From the NCBI RefSeq assembly GCF_009760405.1, contig NZ_WRPP01000002.1:868001-932000 (forward strand): DNA of 64,000 bases, written 5' to 3'. The translations under genes and the position numbers were made by a program. This document shows positions 1-8,340 of this stretch, piece after piece. A model generated the notes under the pieces. It was not told where the DNA came from, did not search any database, and saw only the letters and a list, made by a program, of their open reading frames with translations. Origin of the DNA: Nocardia terrae. GTDB lineage: Bacteria; Actinomycetota; Actinomycetes; Mycobacteriales; Mycobacteriaceae. Each line of letters opens with the position of its first letter. Positions within the stretch are counted from its first letter, which is position 1.

Positions 1-600
1 GAAGAGGTGCGGTCCGAGGTGCTGGACAAGGCGATGTGGCTGGTGCCGCAGGAGGTTTCGGTCACGGTGCGCGACGGGGTCGTCACCCTGCGCGGCACCG
101 TCGAACGGCAGGGCATGGTCGATGTGATCACCGCGCTCACCGCGGCCGTCGACGGTGTCGTCGACGTGTGCAACGAGATCACCGCGAACACCGCCCGCGA
201 CCTCATGCACGTCGGCGTGCTCACCATCTCCGAACAGGACACGGTGACCGAAGCGGCCCACCGCATGCGGGATTCCGACATCGGCGCGCTGCCGGTCGTC
301 GACGCCTACGGGGACGCGATCGGCATCGTCACCGATCGTGATCTGGTCGTGAGATGCGTTGCCGCGGGCGGTGATCCGGACCGGACGCCGGTCTCGACGG
401 TGGCGACCCGCGACCTGCACACCGTCGCGGCCGACAGCGACCTCGCCGACGTCCTGCTGCTGATGCGCGACCATCGGATCCACCGGGTGCCGGTGTGCGA
501 GAACAATCGGCTGGTCGGCATCATCACCGAAGCCGACCTGGCCCGTCACCTCGCGGAATCGGCCGCGGGCCAGCTGGTGCGAGGACTGTACGCACCATAG
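1..600 (+). CDS. BON and tandem CBS domain protein, 5' end outside the window
   Basis: The frame is open from base 1, so the true start is probably upstream; GTG at 7 is the first possible start inside the window. About 60 residues of a BON-like fold (VTLRGTVERQG) come first, followed by two CBS domains (about residues 65-120 and 128-190) with the typical IGIVTDRDL and VGIITEADL endings. CBS pairs bind adenosine nucleotides and often act as energy sensors; BON domains bind surfaces or membranes. BON is more often C-terminal to the CBS pair, so more CBS sequence may lie upstream. In M. tuberculosis the CBS-pair protein Hrp1 (Rv2626c) belongs to the DosR regulon, which fits the neighbours here. 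It converges on the next gene with 55 bp overlap. Confidence 0.85.
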   Translation, partial: EEVRSEVLDKAMWLVPQEVSVTVRDGVVTLRGTVERQGMVDVITALTAAVDGVVDVCNEITANTARDLMHVGVLTISEQDTVTEAAHRMRDSDIGALPVVDAYGDAIGIVTDRDLVVRCVAAGGDPDRTPVSTVATRDLHTVAADSDLADVLLLMRDHRIHRVPVCENNRLVGIITEADLARHLAESAAGQLVRGLYAP

Positions 601-1802
601 CGATCGCGGGTGCCCCGATTCAGGTCGGCCAGATTCACGGCGTCGGCCATGGCGGTGTAGCCGAGGTCGTTGGGATGCAGGTGGTCGCCGCTGTCGAAGG
701 CGGGGGCCAGCCGTCGCGGGTTGCCGGGATCGGCGAGGGCGGCATCGAAGTCGATGACGGCGTCGTACTCGCCACTGGTACGCAGCCAGTGGTTGACGGT
801 TCGGCGTTCGGCCTCGGCCTTGTCGGAGTAGAAGGGGCAGCCCTCGAAAGGGGGCAGCGTGGCGCCGAGCACGCGCACCCCGCGCGCACGGGCCTGGCGG
901 ATCAGCTCCCGGTGCGCGGCGATGAGCTGATCCGCGGTGACGCGTACGGGAGGTTCGCCGACGTCGGGGGATGCGCCGTCGAGCCCGATGTCGTTGGTGC
1001 CCTCCAGGACGATGACGGTGCCGACACCCGGCAGCTCGAGAGCGTCGCGGCGAAATCGCCGTGCGCCGCTCTCGCCGAGCCACGCGGAATCCACGACGAG
1101 GCGGTTACCGCTGATCCCGGCATTGAGCACCGCGTGCGGTATGCCCGCCGCGACGAGCCGCCGCGCCAGCTCATCGGGAAAGCGGTGGTCGGAGTTCGCG
1201 GTGGAGCCGAAACCGTCGACGATCGAGTCGCCGAAGACGACCACCGCGGCGGGCTGGGGGCGCACATTGGCGACCTCGATGCCGGACAGGTAGTACCAGG
1301 ACTGCGAGGTCTCGGTGAACGCGGTGCCGACGGCGTCGGCGTGATGATCGCCGACCGCGCGGAACGTGGTCGCGAACGCCCGGGTGTGCTGCGTCGCGGC
1401 CCCGGCCGACCCGGCCAGATACATGCTGATGGTCAGCGACTCGAACGGTGAAATCCGTAGCGGCACCGAATCTGTGACGAGATCGACGCCCGCCGGGATC
1501 GTGAACGAGACCGAGGATCCGCAGGTCAGCGGCCGCAGTGTCGCGGGCCGGATCCCGGCGCCGGGAACGGTGCGCGCGATCGCCGCTACCTGCACGGGCA
1601 ACGGTGCGGTGCCGTATCGGTTGCTCAGCCGAACTCGAACAGCACCTCCTCCCGAACCGACCCGCACCACTTGGCGCAGGGTGTGATGGGCGAATCCGGT
1701 TCCGTCCCAGCCGGATCCGGAGAAACGACGGGGTTGCTGCGGAACCGCCATCCAGGCTACCGACCAGATCGGCGCGGTCCGGGCGGGTATCGGCTGGAAC
1801 AT
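546..1802 (-). CDS. SGNH/GDSL-family hydrolase
   Basis: An esterase/lipase-like protein. The SGNH blocks are all present: block I VVFGDSIVDGF with the nucleophile Ser, block II GISGNRL with Gly, block III EGTNDIG with Asn, and block V DHLHPND with the Asp/His pair. About 170 residues before the hydrolase domain are beta-rich (a jelly-roll-like accessory domain, as in larger SGNH esterases). I see no signal peptide. The open frame extends upstream to an ATG at 1856, but the ATG at 1802 is as likely; neither has a clear Shine-Dalgarno. The natural substrate cannot be read from sequence. The 3' end overlaps the CBS gene tail to tail. Confidence 0.8.
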   Translation of the reverse strand: MFQPIPARTAPIWSVAWMAVPQQPRRFSGSGWDGTGFAHHTLRQVVRVGSGGGAVRVRLSNRYGTAPLPVQVAAIARTVPGAGIRPATLRPLTCGSSVSFTIPAGVDLVTDSVPLRISPFESLTISMYLAGSAGAATQHTRAFATTFRAVGDHHADAVGTAFTETSQSWYYLSGIEVANVRPQPAAVVVFGDSIVDGFGSTANSDHRFPDELARRLVAAGIPHAVLNAGISGNRLVVDSAWLGESGARRFRRDALELPGVGTVIVLEGTNDIGLDGASPDVGEPPVRVTADQLIAAHRELIRQARARGVRVLGATLPPFEGCPFYSDKAEAERRTVNHWLRTSGEYDAVIDFDAALADPGNPRRLAPAFDSGDHLHPNDLGYTAMADAVNLADLNRGTRDRYGAYSPRTSWPAADSAR

Positions 1803-1958
1803 TCGAAACCATCTGGTCGGCAAAGGTGCTCGCTGGTTACATCGCGAATCATCCACGGCGACAGTCGAGTCCGCAGAAAAGCGACTGCCTTCGGATTCTA
1901 TCCGAAGGCAGTCGCGCGGCAGTAGTTCCTCCGGCCCGGCCGGGAGGGGCGGTGTCGG

Positions 1959-2306
1959 CTACTCGTCGCCCTTGGTCGGTTGTGCCGGTTCGCAGCGCCG
2001 GGCGAGCTCGCTCATGCGGGCACGGTAGTCGTCCCGCGGAATCAGGCCCGTGAGGAGGGCGGTGAGCAGCGTGTTCTCGGCGTTGAGGGCGGTCCAGATT
2101 CGGGCCGGGTCGGCCCATTCGACACTCGGGTGGGCGTTCGCCGGGGATGCCGGATCGGCGGGGGAGGCGGGGGTCGGCTCGGGGCGATGCCGGGCCGCCC
2201 GGGTGCGCCGTGTCTCGTCCGCGCGTCCGGCGATGTTCCACCACAGCATCATCGGTACCGCCCAGGCCGCTATCGCTCCCAGGAAGAGGGCCGCTGTCGT
2301 CGGCAC
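1959..2306 (-). CDS. Small single-pass membrane protein with SHOCT-like tail
   Basis: 115 residues starting at GTG, with a good AGGAGG ten bases upstream. Residues about 4-25 form one hydrophobic helix (LFLGAIAAWAVPMMLWW), followed by a Pro/Ala-rich basic linker. The last 40 residues, LLTGLIPRDDYRARMSELAR, look like a short SHOCT-type helix pair, as in the small protein at 27760. I do not know its function; a membrane-tethered oligomerising factor is a guess. It is transcribed away from prs, with 190 bp between the two starts. Confidence 0.6.
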   Translation of the reverse strand: MPTTAALFLGAIAAWAVPMMLWWNIAGRADETRRTRAARHRPEPTPASPADPASPANAHPSVEWADPARIWTALNAENTLLTALLTGLIPRDDYRARMSELARRCEPAQPTKGDE

Positions 2307-2422
2307 GTCAACTCGCCTCCTCGGCGTGGCATATCGAGGTTTCCAGGATTGAGGATCCGCTCCGCGGGCCGGGTTCGCCAGGGGCGGTGAGCACTGTCAG
2401 GGGGGTCCAATGTCGCTGCGGT

Positions 2423-2439
2423 TCAGGGCCTGTGACTCT
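2423..2439. promoter_or_regulatory. Weak DosR-box-like site before prs
   Basis: CAGGGCCTGTGACTCTG lies 58 bp before the prs start. It keeps the G-rich and C-rich arms of the DosR consensus but has a poor centre. It is the weakest of the candidate boxes listed here. Confidence 0.3.
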
Positions 2440-2496
2440 GCTGGGGGATGCGACGGCGAGGTCATGGTGGGTTATGCGAAGGAAAGGGAGACTGTC

Positions 2497-3426
2497 ATGA
2501 CACCGCTTCGAGTCGTGTCCGGTAGCGCAAATCCGGGACTGGCCGCCGCGATCGCCGCCATGCTCGATATCGAGGCTCCCGGCGGCGAGCTGGAGCGTTT
2601 CCCGGACGGGGAGGTTCGCCCGGTGGTGGAGCACGTGGGCGGCAAGGATGTCTATGTCGTGCAGCCGACCTCGCCCCCGGTCAATGACAATCTCGTCGAA
2701 CTGCTGCTGCTGCTGGACGCCTGCCGCAGGTCGCGGGCCGCCCGGGTGACCGCGGTGGTGCCCTACTTCGGCTACGCCCGGCAGAGCCGGCGCACGCGGG
2801 CCGGGCAGGCGCTGGGGCTGCGGGTGGTCGCGGAGGCCGTCGCGGGCGCGGGCGCGGATCGGCTCGTCGTCGTCGACCCGCACACGGCCGCACTGGAATC
2901 GGTGAGTCCGATACCCGTCGAGACCCTGACGGCGGTGCCGCTGCTGGCCGAGCGGATCAGCCCGGCGCACGGCGGCAACACCGTGGTGGTGGCGCCCGAC
3001 GCCGGTGCGGCGAAGCTGGCCGAGCAGTACGCGGCTATCACCGGGGACACGGTCGCGCTGGTGCGCAAGCATCGTGACAGCGATACCAGCGCCACCGCGA
3101 TCGAACTGCTCGGCGAGGTGCGCGGCCGCGCGGCGGTGATCGTCGACGACCTGATCTCCACGGCGGCGACTCTCGAAGCGGCGGTGGAGATCCTGCGGCA
3201 CCGGGCGAGCGACATCGTCGTGGCCGCCTCCCACGGACCGCTGACCCCCGGCGCCGTCGAGCGGCTGCGCGGGCTCGGCGTGCGCCGGGTCCTGGTCACC
3301 GACACCATCGCCCACGACGCGGTCACGCCTCCGTTCGAAGTGTGCTCGGTGGTGCCCCTGCTGGCGTCGGCCATCGCGGACCTGCACAGCGGACAACCAT
3401 TGCGCGAGCTGATCGCGCGCCCCTGA
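2497..3426 (+). CDS. prs: Ribose-phosphate pyrophosphokinase (PRPP synthase) paralogue
   Basis: 309 residues, normal for Prs, which makes PRPP from ribose 5-phosphate and ATP. The start is ATG 2497 behind GGAAAGGGAG, not the open frame upstream. Visible landmarks: FPDGEV (35-40), VNDNLVELLL, the flexible loop YFGYARQSRRTR (90-101), DPHTAALE in the place of the usual D(L/P)H segment, and the PRPP loop VDDLISTAATL (about 216-226), where the housekeeping form reads DD(M/I)IDT(G/A)GT. These changes suggest a paralogue rather than the main housekeeping enzyme. PRPP would also be the expected ligand of the phosphoribosyltransferase half of the protein at 4458, so the pair may be linked. The gene ends at a hairpin shared with the converging USP gene. 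Confidence 0.88.
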   Translation: MTPLRVVSGSANPGLAAAIAAMLDIEAPGGELERFPDGEVRPVVEHVGGKDVYVVQPTSPPVNDNLVELLLLLDACRRSRAARVTAVVPYFGYARQSRRTRAGQALGLRVVAEAVAGAGADRLVVVDPHTAALESVSPIPVETLTAVPLLAERISPAHGGNTVVVAPDAGAAKLAEQYAAITGDTVALVRKHRDSDTSATAIELLGEVRGRAAVIVDDLISTAATLEAAVEILRHRASDIVVAASHGPLTPGAVERLRGLGVRRVLVTDTIAHDAVTPPFEVCSVVPLLASAIADLHSGQPLRELIARP

Positions 3427-3429
3427 GGA

Positions 3430-3450
3430 CCGCCCCCGACGCGGGGGCGG
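3430..3450. terminator. Bidirectional hairpin between prs and the USP gene
   Basis: A perfect 9-bp GC stem (CCGCCCCCG / CGGGGGCGG) with a 3-nt loop sits in the 29-bp gap between two converging genes. There is no U-tract, as is common for actinobacterial terminators. Confidence 0.7.
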
Positions 3451-3455
3451 AATGC

Positions 3456-4316
3456 TCACGCGCACACGGCAACCGGGCAGGGTGCCCGGTGCAGCAGATC
3501 CCGGCTGGTCGATCCGAACAGCGCGGCCGTCGCGGTATTGCGGGCCCGGGTGCCGACCACCACCAGCTGAGAGTCGCGTGCCGCCTCGGCGAGCACGGTG
3601 GCGGGCACGCCGGGCGTCGCCATTTCGGTGACCCGCACCCCCGGATGCGCCTCGCGGTGCGCGGCCAGCGCCTCGGCCAGGACGGCGTGTTCGGTGGCGG
3701 TGCGGTCGACTCCCGGACCCACCGGTGCGATCCGGTTTCCCGGCCAGCAGTGCACCGCGGTGAGCGGCACCTCGAGGGCTTCGGCGAGCTCGAAACCCAA
3801 TTCCACCGCGGCCGTGCTCAATGCGGTGCCGTCCACGCCCACCACGACCGGCTTCCGTCGCGGAATGCGCCGCCCCGCGGTGCCGCGCCACACCACCACC
3901 GGGCATCGCGCGTGCCGGGCGACCTCCATGGTCGTCGCCCCGACCAGCCTTCCGTCCCAAGCGGTCTGGGCCCCGATGACCAGGATCCGGGCGTGTGCGC
4001 TGAGCGCGATGAGTGCGGGCGCGGCGGCCTCGGGGGTGATCTCGGTGGTGACGGGCAACTCCGGCGTGCACGAACGGACCAGCGCGACAGCGTGTTCGGC
4101 GGTGCGCGCGGCGATCTCGTGCCAGCGCATCACCCGCGCCCCCGGCGGCCGGTGCCCGGGATCGCCGTCGGGGTGGGGGAACCGGGGTGCGCAGGCGATG
4201 ACCAGCGGTGCGCGCACCGCCGCGGCGAGATAGGCCGCCCACCGGAGGGCATTGAGCGAGGTCGGCGAGCCGTCCACCCCGGCGACGACGGCGTTGCGGT
4301 CAGGGTGCGCGTCCAT
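3456..4316 (-). CDS. Universal stress protein, tandem USP domains
   Basis: 286 residues with two UspA-type folds, each beginning with a (V)VGVDG(S/T) strand-turn. The start is ATG 4316, with AGAGGA upstream. The ATP-binding signature G-x2-G-x9-G(S/T) is imperfect: the first domain reads IGAQTAWDG and the second GTRARN..LFGSTS, where the second Gly is Ala. ATP binding is therefore uncertain, unlike in the USPs at 28039, 46396, 47921 and 50671. Tandem USPs are the most numerous family in the M. tuberculosis DosR regulon. A DosR-like site lies about 100 bp upstream. Confidence 0.9.
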   Translation of the reverse strand: MDAHPDRNAVVAGVDGSPTSLNALRWAAYLAAAVRAPLVIACAPRFPHPDGDPGHRPPGARVMRWHEIAARTAEHAVALVRSCTPELPVTTEITPEAAAPALIALSAHARILVIGAQTAWDGRLVGATTMEVARHARCPVVVWRGTAGRRIPRRKPVVVGVDGTALSTAAVELGFELAEALEVPLTAVHCWPGNRIAPVGPGVDRTATEHAVLAEALAAHREAHPGVRVTEMATPGVPATVLAEAARDSQLVVVGTRARNTATAALFGSTSRDLLHRAPCPVAVCA

Positions 4317-4415
4317 GATTCCTCTGTTCCCGGTGAATCCGTGTGAAGGCTGGTGCCTGTCCTCGAGGATGACGCCTCGGCGGCCCGTGCACACGATGCG
4401 AGAGACCCCGATCGA

Positions 4416-4432
4416 GGTGACGAAAGCCCACC
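4416..4432 (-). promoter_or_regulatory. Candidate DosR box before the USP gene
   Basis: On the minus strand it reads GGTGGGCTTTCGTCACC; 11 of 13 informative positions fit GGGACTTTNGTCCC by eye. It lies 100 bp before the USP start at 4316. Confidence 0.5.
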
Positions 4433-4457
4433 GGATCGCGGTGTCGCCGGGACGGTT

Positions 4458-6476
4458 TCACAGTCCGGTGGGATAGGTCTCCGGTGTCGTGCCCGCCACC
4501 CAGGTGCTGTCGGGCATGAGCGGTTCGAGGGCAGTGGTCCGATCGATGTGGATGATGGCGTCGAAGCGATCGGCCGCACGCGTGTGGAAGTAGTGGCTCT
4601 GCCGTTCGGTGCCCGGCTGGTAGATCACGCCGATGGCGCGTTCCAGCCGGGGTGTGCGCAGGATGTCGACGGCCCGATCGGGCCGGTCGGTGCGCAGACA
4701 GAACGCCGGCATCCCGGTGTCGTGCAACAGTTCCTCGATGCTGCTGGGCAGCGGCGGGCGCACGGTCTTGCGTTCGGCTGTGCCGTCCCAGCGGCTGGCC
4801 GCGGTGACCGTCCCGCTCGCGGTGGTGAATCCGATGGTGCGGCAATCGTTTCCGTGACGTTCGCGCACCAGCTGCCCGAGCGAGAGCTGCCCGTCGGCCG
4901 CCATTTCGGTGGCGCGCGCGTCGCCGACGTGGGAGTTGTGCGCCCACACCACGATCCGCGCCGGAGCGCCGGGCCGCGAGAGATGGACGGACAGGGCGTC
5001 GAGGGTGTCGGCCATGTGCTCGTCGCGCAGATTCCACGAATCCACCCGGGGCCCGAACATGGTCCGGTAGTACGCCTCGGCATTGCGTACCGTCCACGCA
5101 TTGCGCAGCGCGTCGAAATGCGCTTCGCCGTCGCCGGTTTCGATGAGGTCGGCGGCGCTGCGCTGCAGCTCGACCAGCTGCCGGACCACTTCGGCCTGGC
5201 AGGATTCCCCGCCGCCGAACGCGGCGGCGAACCCGTAGGCCTGGCCGTCCTCCTCGGAGACGCGGTCGAAGCAGGCGTAGCGGTTCGCGGCCCGGCGCGC
5301 CGCGGCCGGATCCACCTGCTCGAGATAGTCGATCACGCGCCCCATCGAGCGGTGCATGGAATACAGGTCCAGGCCGTAGAATCCGGCGCACGGCTGCTCG
5401 TCGCGGCGGCGCTGGTCATTGTGCAGCCGCAGCCATTCGACGAATTCGCGCACCACCGTATTGCGCCACATCCAGCCCGGGAAGCGCTCGAATCCGCTGA
5501 GCGCGTGCGTCGGTGAGCCGTCGGTGCCCAGGCCGCGGACATAGCGGTCGACCCGGTAGGCGTCGGGCCAGTCGGCCTCGCAGGCCACCCCGCTGAAGCC
5601 GCGATCGCTGATCAGCCAGCCGGTGATGGCGGCCCGCGCGGCATAGAATTCGGCCGTGCCGTGCGAGCTTTCGCCGATGAGTACGAATCGCGCGTCGCCG
5701 ATCAGCTCGTCGAGCACGTGCTCGGGTGGGACGCCCGCGGGCGCTTCGATCGCGGCGGCGCGCAGCACGGCGACCGGATCGAGGGTGGGTCGGACCGCGC
5801 CGATCGTCGGGGTCGCGAGCAGCGTGCGCACCTCGTCGTCGGTGACCTGGGTGAAGTTCCAGAACGAGTCGCCGACGGCGCGGAACGGGGAAGGCATGGT
5901 GGCGCACACCATTTCGTCGACCAGCCCGCCGAATTCGCGGCAGGTGGACTCCGGCGCGGCCGGGACCGCGACCACGATGCGCTTGGGCTCCTCGGCGCGC
6001 AGCGCTTCGACCGCGGCCAGCATGCTCGCGCCCGTGGCCAGTCCGTCGTCGACCAGGATGACCGTCCGTCCGGCCACCTCGACCGGCGCGCGGCCGTCGC
6101 GGTAGGCGGTCTGGCGGCGGGTCAGCTCACGCGCCTCCGACCGTGCGATGGAACGCAATTGCTCCGAAGTCAGGTGCAAGGCGCGCACCATATCGTCGTT
6201 GACCACCACCCGGCCGTCGGAAGCCAGTGCGCCGATGGCGAATTCGGGATTTCCCGGTGCGCCCAGCTTGCGCACGATCAGGGTGTCCAGCGGGGCGCGC
6301 AACGCGGCCGCCACCTCCCAGGCGACGGGCACCCCGCCGCGCGCCAGGCCGAGCACGATCAGGTCTGGCTCGCCGCGATAGTGCTCGAGCAGCCGGCCCA
6401 GCACCCGACCGGCCTCACGGCGGTCGCGGAAGATCTGCGGCGATTCGTCGCGCAGGACGATTTGTTCGGATGTCAT
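4458..6476 (-). CDS. Phosphoribosyltransferase-erythromycin esterase fusion (Rv2030c-like)
   Basis: 672 residues. Residues 1-215 are a type I PRTase with the PRPP loop [13 protein letters not shown] (139-151). Residues about 230-670 are an erythromycin-esterase-like domain with GESSHGT (268-274; Glu269 and His272 are the expected catalytic pair), [15 protein letters not shown] and WAHNSHVGD. The start is ATG 6476 behind CGGGAG. The same two-domain order and size occur in M. tuberculosis Rv2030c, a DosR-regulon gene of unknown activity; the esterase half belongs to a family whose only known members open macrolide lactones, but resistance should not be assumed. Upstream are two DosR-like sites shared with the divergent copper protein. 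Confidence 0.9.
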   Translation of the reverse strand: MTSEQIVLRDESPQIFRDRREAGRVLGRLLEHYRGEPDLIVLGLARGGVPVAWEVAAALRAPLDTLIVRKLGAPGNPEFAIGALASDGRVVVNDDMVRALHLTSEQLRSIARSEARELTRRQTAYRDGRAPVEVAGRTVILVDDGLATGASMLAAVEALRAEEPKRIVVAVPAAPESTCREFGGLVDEMVCATMPSPFRAVGDSFWNFTQVTDDEVRTLLATPTIGAVRPTLDPVAVLRAAAIEAPAGVPPEHVLDELIGDARFVLIGESSHGTAEFYAARAAITGWLISDRGFSGVACEADWPDAYRVDRYVRGLGTDGSPTHALSGFERFPGWMWRNTVVREFVEWLRLHNDQRRRDEQPCAGFYGLDLYSMHRSMGRVIDYLEQVDPAAARRAANRYACFDRVSEEDGQAYGFAAAFGGGESCQAEVVRQLVELQRSAADLIETGDGEAHFDALRNAWTVRNAEAYYRTMFGPRVDSWNLRDEHMADTLDALSVHLSRPGAPARIVVWAHNSHVGDARATEMAADGQLSLGQLVRERHGNDCRTIGFTTASGTVTAASRWDGTAERKTVRPPLPSSIEELLHDTGMPAFCLRTDRPDRAVDILRTPRLERAIGVIYQPGTERQSHYFHTRAADRFDAIIHIDRTTALEPLMPDSTWVAGTTPETYPTGL

Positions 6477-6620
6477 GGCTACTCCCGGTGCGAGGTGTCG
6501 AGGCCGGACGGCTTCAGCGTCCTCGCGCCCGCGTCTCGTCCGACAGAGCACTGCGGCCCGCAGCATCGGGGCCAACGTCCCGCCGCAACCCCCGGTCGAA
6601 TCCGTCGATCGCAGGCCGAA

Positions 6621-6660
6621 CCAGGGACATTGGGCGGCGCTCAGATGAGGAAGGTCCCTG
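6621..6660. promoter_or_regulatory. Two candidate DosR boxes between PRTase-esterase and cupredoxin
   Basis: CCAGGGACATTGGGCGG at 6621-6637 and, on the minus strand, CAGGGACCTTCCTCA at 6646-6660. Both carry the GGGAC arm and a T-rich centre. They lie 145-180 bp before the minus-strand gene and 60-100 bp before the plus-strand gene. Confidence 0.5.
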
Positions 6661-6719
6661 TCCGGGGCGTCGCCGGGTGTCGACACTGGGGGCACACGCA
6701 GTTGAATCGGGGTGCCGAA

Positions 6720-7373
6720 ATGAGGAGCCGCAAAACCACCTACGCCGTCGCGATCGCGGGTGTGCTCGTGCTCGCGGTGGCATTGACCGTCCTGAGCCTC
6801 GGATACGGGGCGTGGGGCCGATCGGGTGGAATGATGGGCACCCGCGACCCGGGCACGGCGATGGGCGCGCGGCTGCGCGATGCCCCCGGCCCTCGGGTGA
6901 GCGAGGAGGACGCCGCGCGCCTCGGCGCCCAGACTCCGGCCGACGCGACGGTGGATCGGGCAAGCAACAGCATCGTCTTCACCGGCACCGACGTGCGTCT
7001 GGTGGTCATGGCGAGCCCGGTGATGCCGGCCGAGGACTTCCGGATCGCGGGCCTGATCGACCCCACCGTTACCGTCCCCATGGGCGCTCACGTGAGCATG
7101 CAGGTCATCAACGCCGATGACGATATGGCGCACGGCCTGGTGATCAGCCGCAGCAAGTATCCGATGATGATGATGACGTCTCCGGCGTTCCGCGGGGCCG
7201 GAGTGTGGGCACTCGGTGACGCCGGCGCGGACGGAATGCACACGCAGACAGTGAATTTCACCGCCGACGCCTCCGGCACCTACCGGTACGTGTGTCCGGT
7301 GCCCGGTCATGCCGAGAAGGGCATGTCGGGTGCGTTCATCGTCGCGCCGAACGCATCCGGCCCCGCCGCCTAG
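6720..7373 (+). CDS. Membrane-anchored type-1 copper protein (cupredoxin)
   Basis: 217 residues: an N-terminal membrane segment (8-29), a Met/Gly-rich linker, then a cupredoxin fold. The expected copper ligands are visible: His138 in MAHGL, Cys192 and His197 in YVCPVPGH, and Met202 in EKGM. The spacing resembles sulfocyanin/rusticyanin-like single-domain electron carriers exposed outside the membrane. A Met-rich run (PMMMMT) near 148-153 may help metal binding. A role in respiratory electron transfer or copper handling is inferred. The ABC transporter genes follow after 19 bp, so the three may be one operon. Confidence 0.85.
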   Translation: MRSRKTTYAVAIAGVLVLAVALTVLSLGYGAWGRSGGMMGTRDPGTAMGARLRDAPGPRVSEEDAARLGAQTPADATVDRASNSIVFTGTDVRLVVMASPVMPAEDFRIAGLIDPTVTVPMGAHVSMQVINADDDMAHGLVISRSKYPMMMMTSPAFRGAGVWALGDAGADGMHTQTVNFTADASGTYRYVCPVPGHAEKGMSGAFIVAPNASGPAA

Positions 7374-7392
7374 CAGGAATCGAGCAGGGACC

Positions 7393-8340
7393 ATGGGGGT
7401 CATCGAGGCGCATGCGGTGAGCAAGCGTTACCGCGGCACGCTCGCGCTGGATCGGCTGGAGCTCGACATCGCGCCGGGCGAGGTCTACGGATACCTGGGG
7501 CCCAATGGTGCGGGGAAGACGACCACGATCCGGCTGATGCTGGGTCTGCACCGGCCGACCTCGGGCACGATCCGGATCGGTGGCCGCGATGCGTGGTCCG
7601 AACCCGTGGCCGCGCACCGGGACTGCGCGTACGTCGCCTCCGAGGCGATCCTGTGGCCGGCGCTGACCGGCGCGGAGACCTTCGAGTATCTTGAGCACCT
7701 GCGCGGCGGCTGTGATCGCGTCTATCGGGAGTCGCTGATCGCGCGGTTCGACTTCGATCCGGACAAGAAGGTGCGCGCGCTCTCGAAAGGCAACCGCCAG
7801 AAGGTTCAGCTGATCGCGGCCTTCGCCACCCGCGCGGAGATCCTGATCCTCGACGAGCCCACCTCGGGACTGGACCCGTTGATGGAGGCGGCCTTCCGCG
7901 AGACCGTCGGCGAGGCGCGGGCCCGCGGGCAGACGGTGTTCCTGTCCTCGCACGTGCTCAGCGAGGTGGAGGCGCTGTGCGACCGCATCGGGATCCTGCG
8001 GGCGGGACGGCTCATCGACGAGGGCACGCTCGCGCAGCTGCGGCACCTGTCGGCGCGCACCGTCGAGGTGAACTTCGCCGAGCCCGATGTCGATCTCGCG
8101 GCGGTCGGTGCGCTGGCCGGGGTCGAGGTCGCCGAACTCGCCGATCACCATGCGGTGCTCCAGGTTCGGGGCCCGATGGGCCCGCTGCTGTCGGCGCTGA
8201 CCCGGCTGCCCGTGACCACGATCGACAGCCGCGAGCCCAGCCTCGAGGAGATCTTCCTCGTGCACTACCACGGCGGACCGGACACGGGCAGCGCCCGCCC
8301 GCGAACCGGTGACCCGGAGCTACCGGGGGTGCCACGGTGA
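7393..8340 (+). CDS. ABC transporter ATP-binding protein (DrrA-like)
   Basis: 315 residues. Walker [10 protein letters not shown], signature LSKGNRQK (the usual SGG/SHG replaced by SKG), Walker [14 protein letters not shown] and a C-terminal DrrA-type extension. The ATG at 7393 has GCAGGGA upstream and fits the family N-terminus; the frame is open further upstream but overlaps the copper protein. Its stop overlaps the permease start by 4 bp (GTGA), so the two are translationally coupled. It energises the exporter encoded next; the substrate is unknown. Confidence 0.9.
   Translation: MGVIEAHAVSKRYRGTLALDRLELDIAPGEVYGYLGPNGAGKTTTIRLMLGLHRPTSGTIRIGGRDAWSEPVAAHRDCAYVASEAILWPALTGAETFEYLEHLRGGCDRVYRESLIARFDFDPDKKVRALSKGNRQKVQLIAAFATRAEILILDEPTSGLDPLMEAAFRETVGEARARGQTVFLSSHVLSEVEALCDRIGILRAGRLIDEGTLAQLRHLSARTVEVNFAEPDVDLAAVGALAGVEVAELADHHAVLQVRGPMGPLLSALTRLPVTTIDSREPSLEEIFLVHYHGGPDTGSARPRTGDPELPGVPR

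Noticed and set aside
2308..4242. A 644-codon open frame on the minus strand across prs and the USP gene
   Set aside because: It is antisense to clear Prs and runs in another frame of the USP; its product is Arg/Gly-rich without domains, as expected from high-GC DNA.
4458..6476. Macrolide resistance from the erythromycin-esterase domain
   Set aside because: The family's Rv2030c branch has no shown activity of that kind; naming it a resistance gene would be unsupported.
6477..7424. Minus-strand extension of the PRTase-esterase frame upstream of 6476
   Set aside because: It is antisense to the copper protein and has no domain; ATG 6476 has a ribosome site and fits Rv2030c length.
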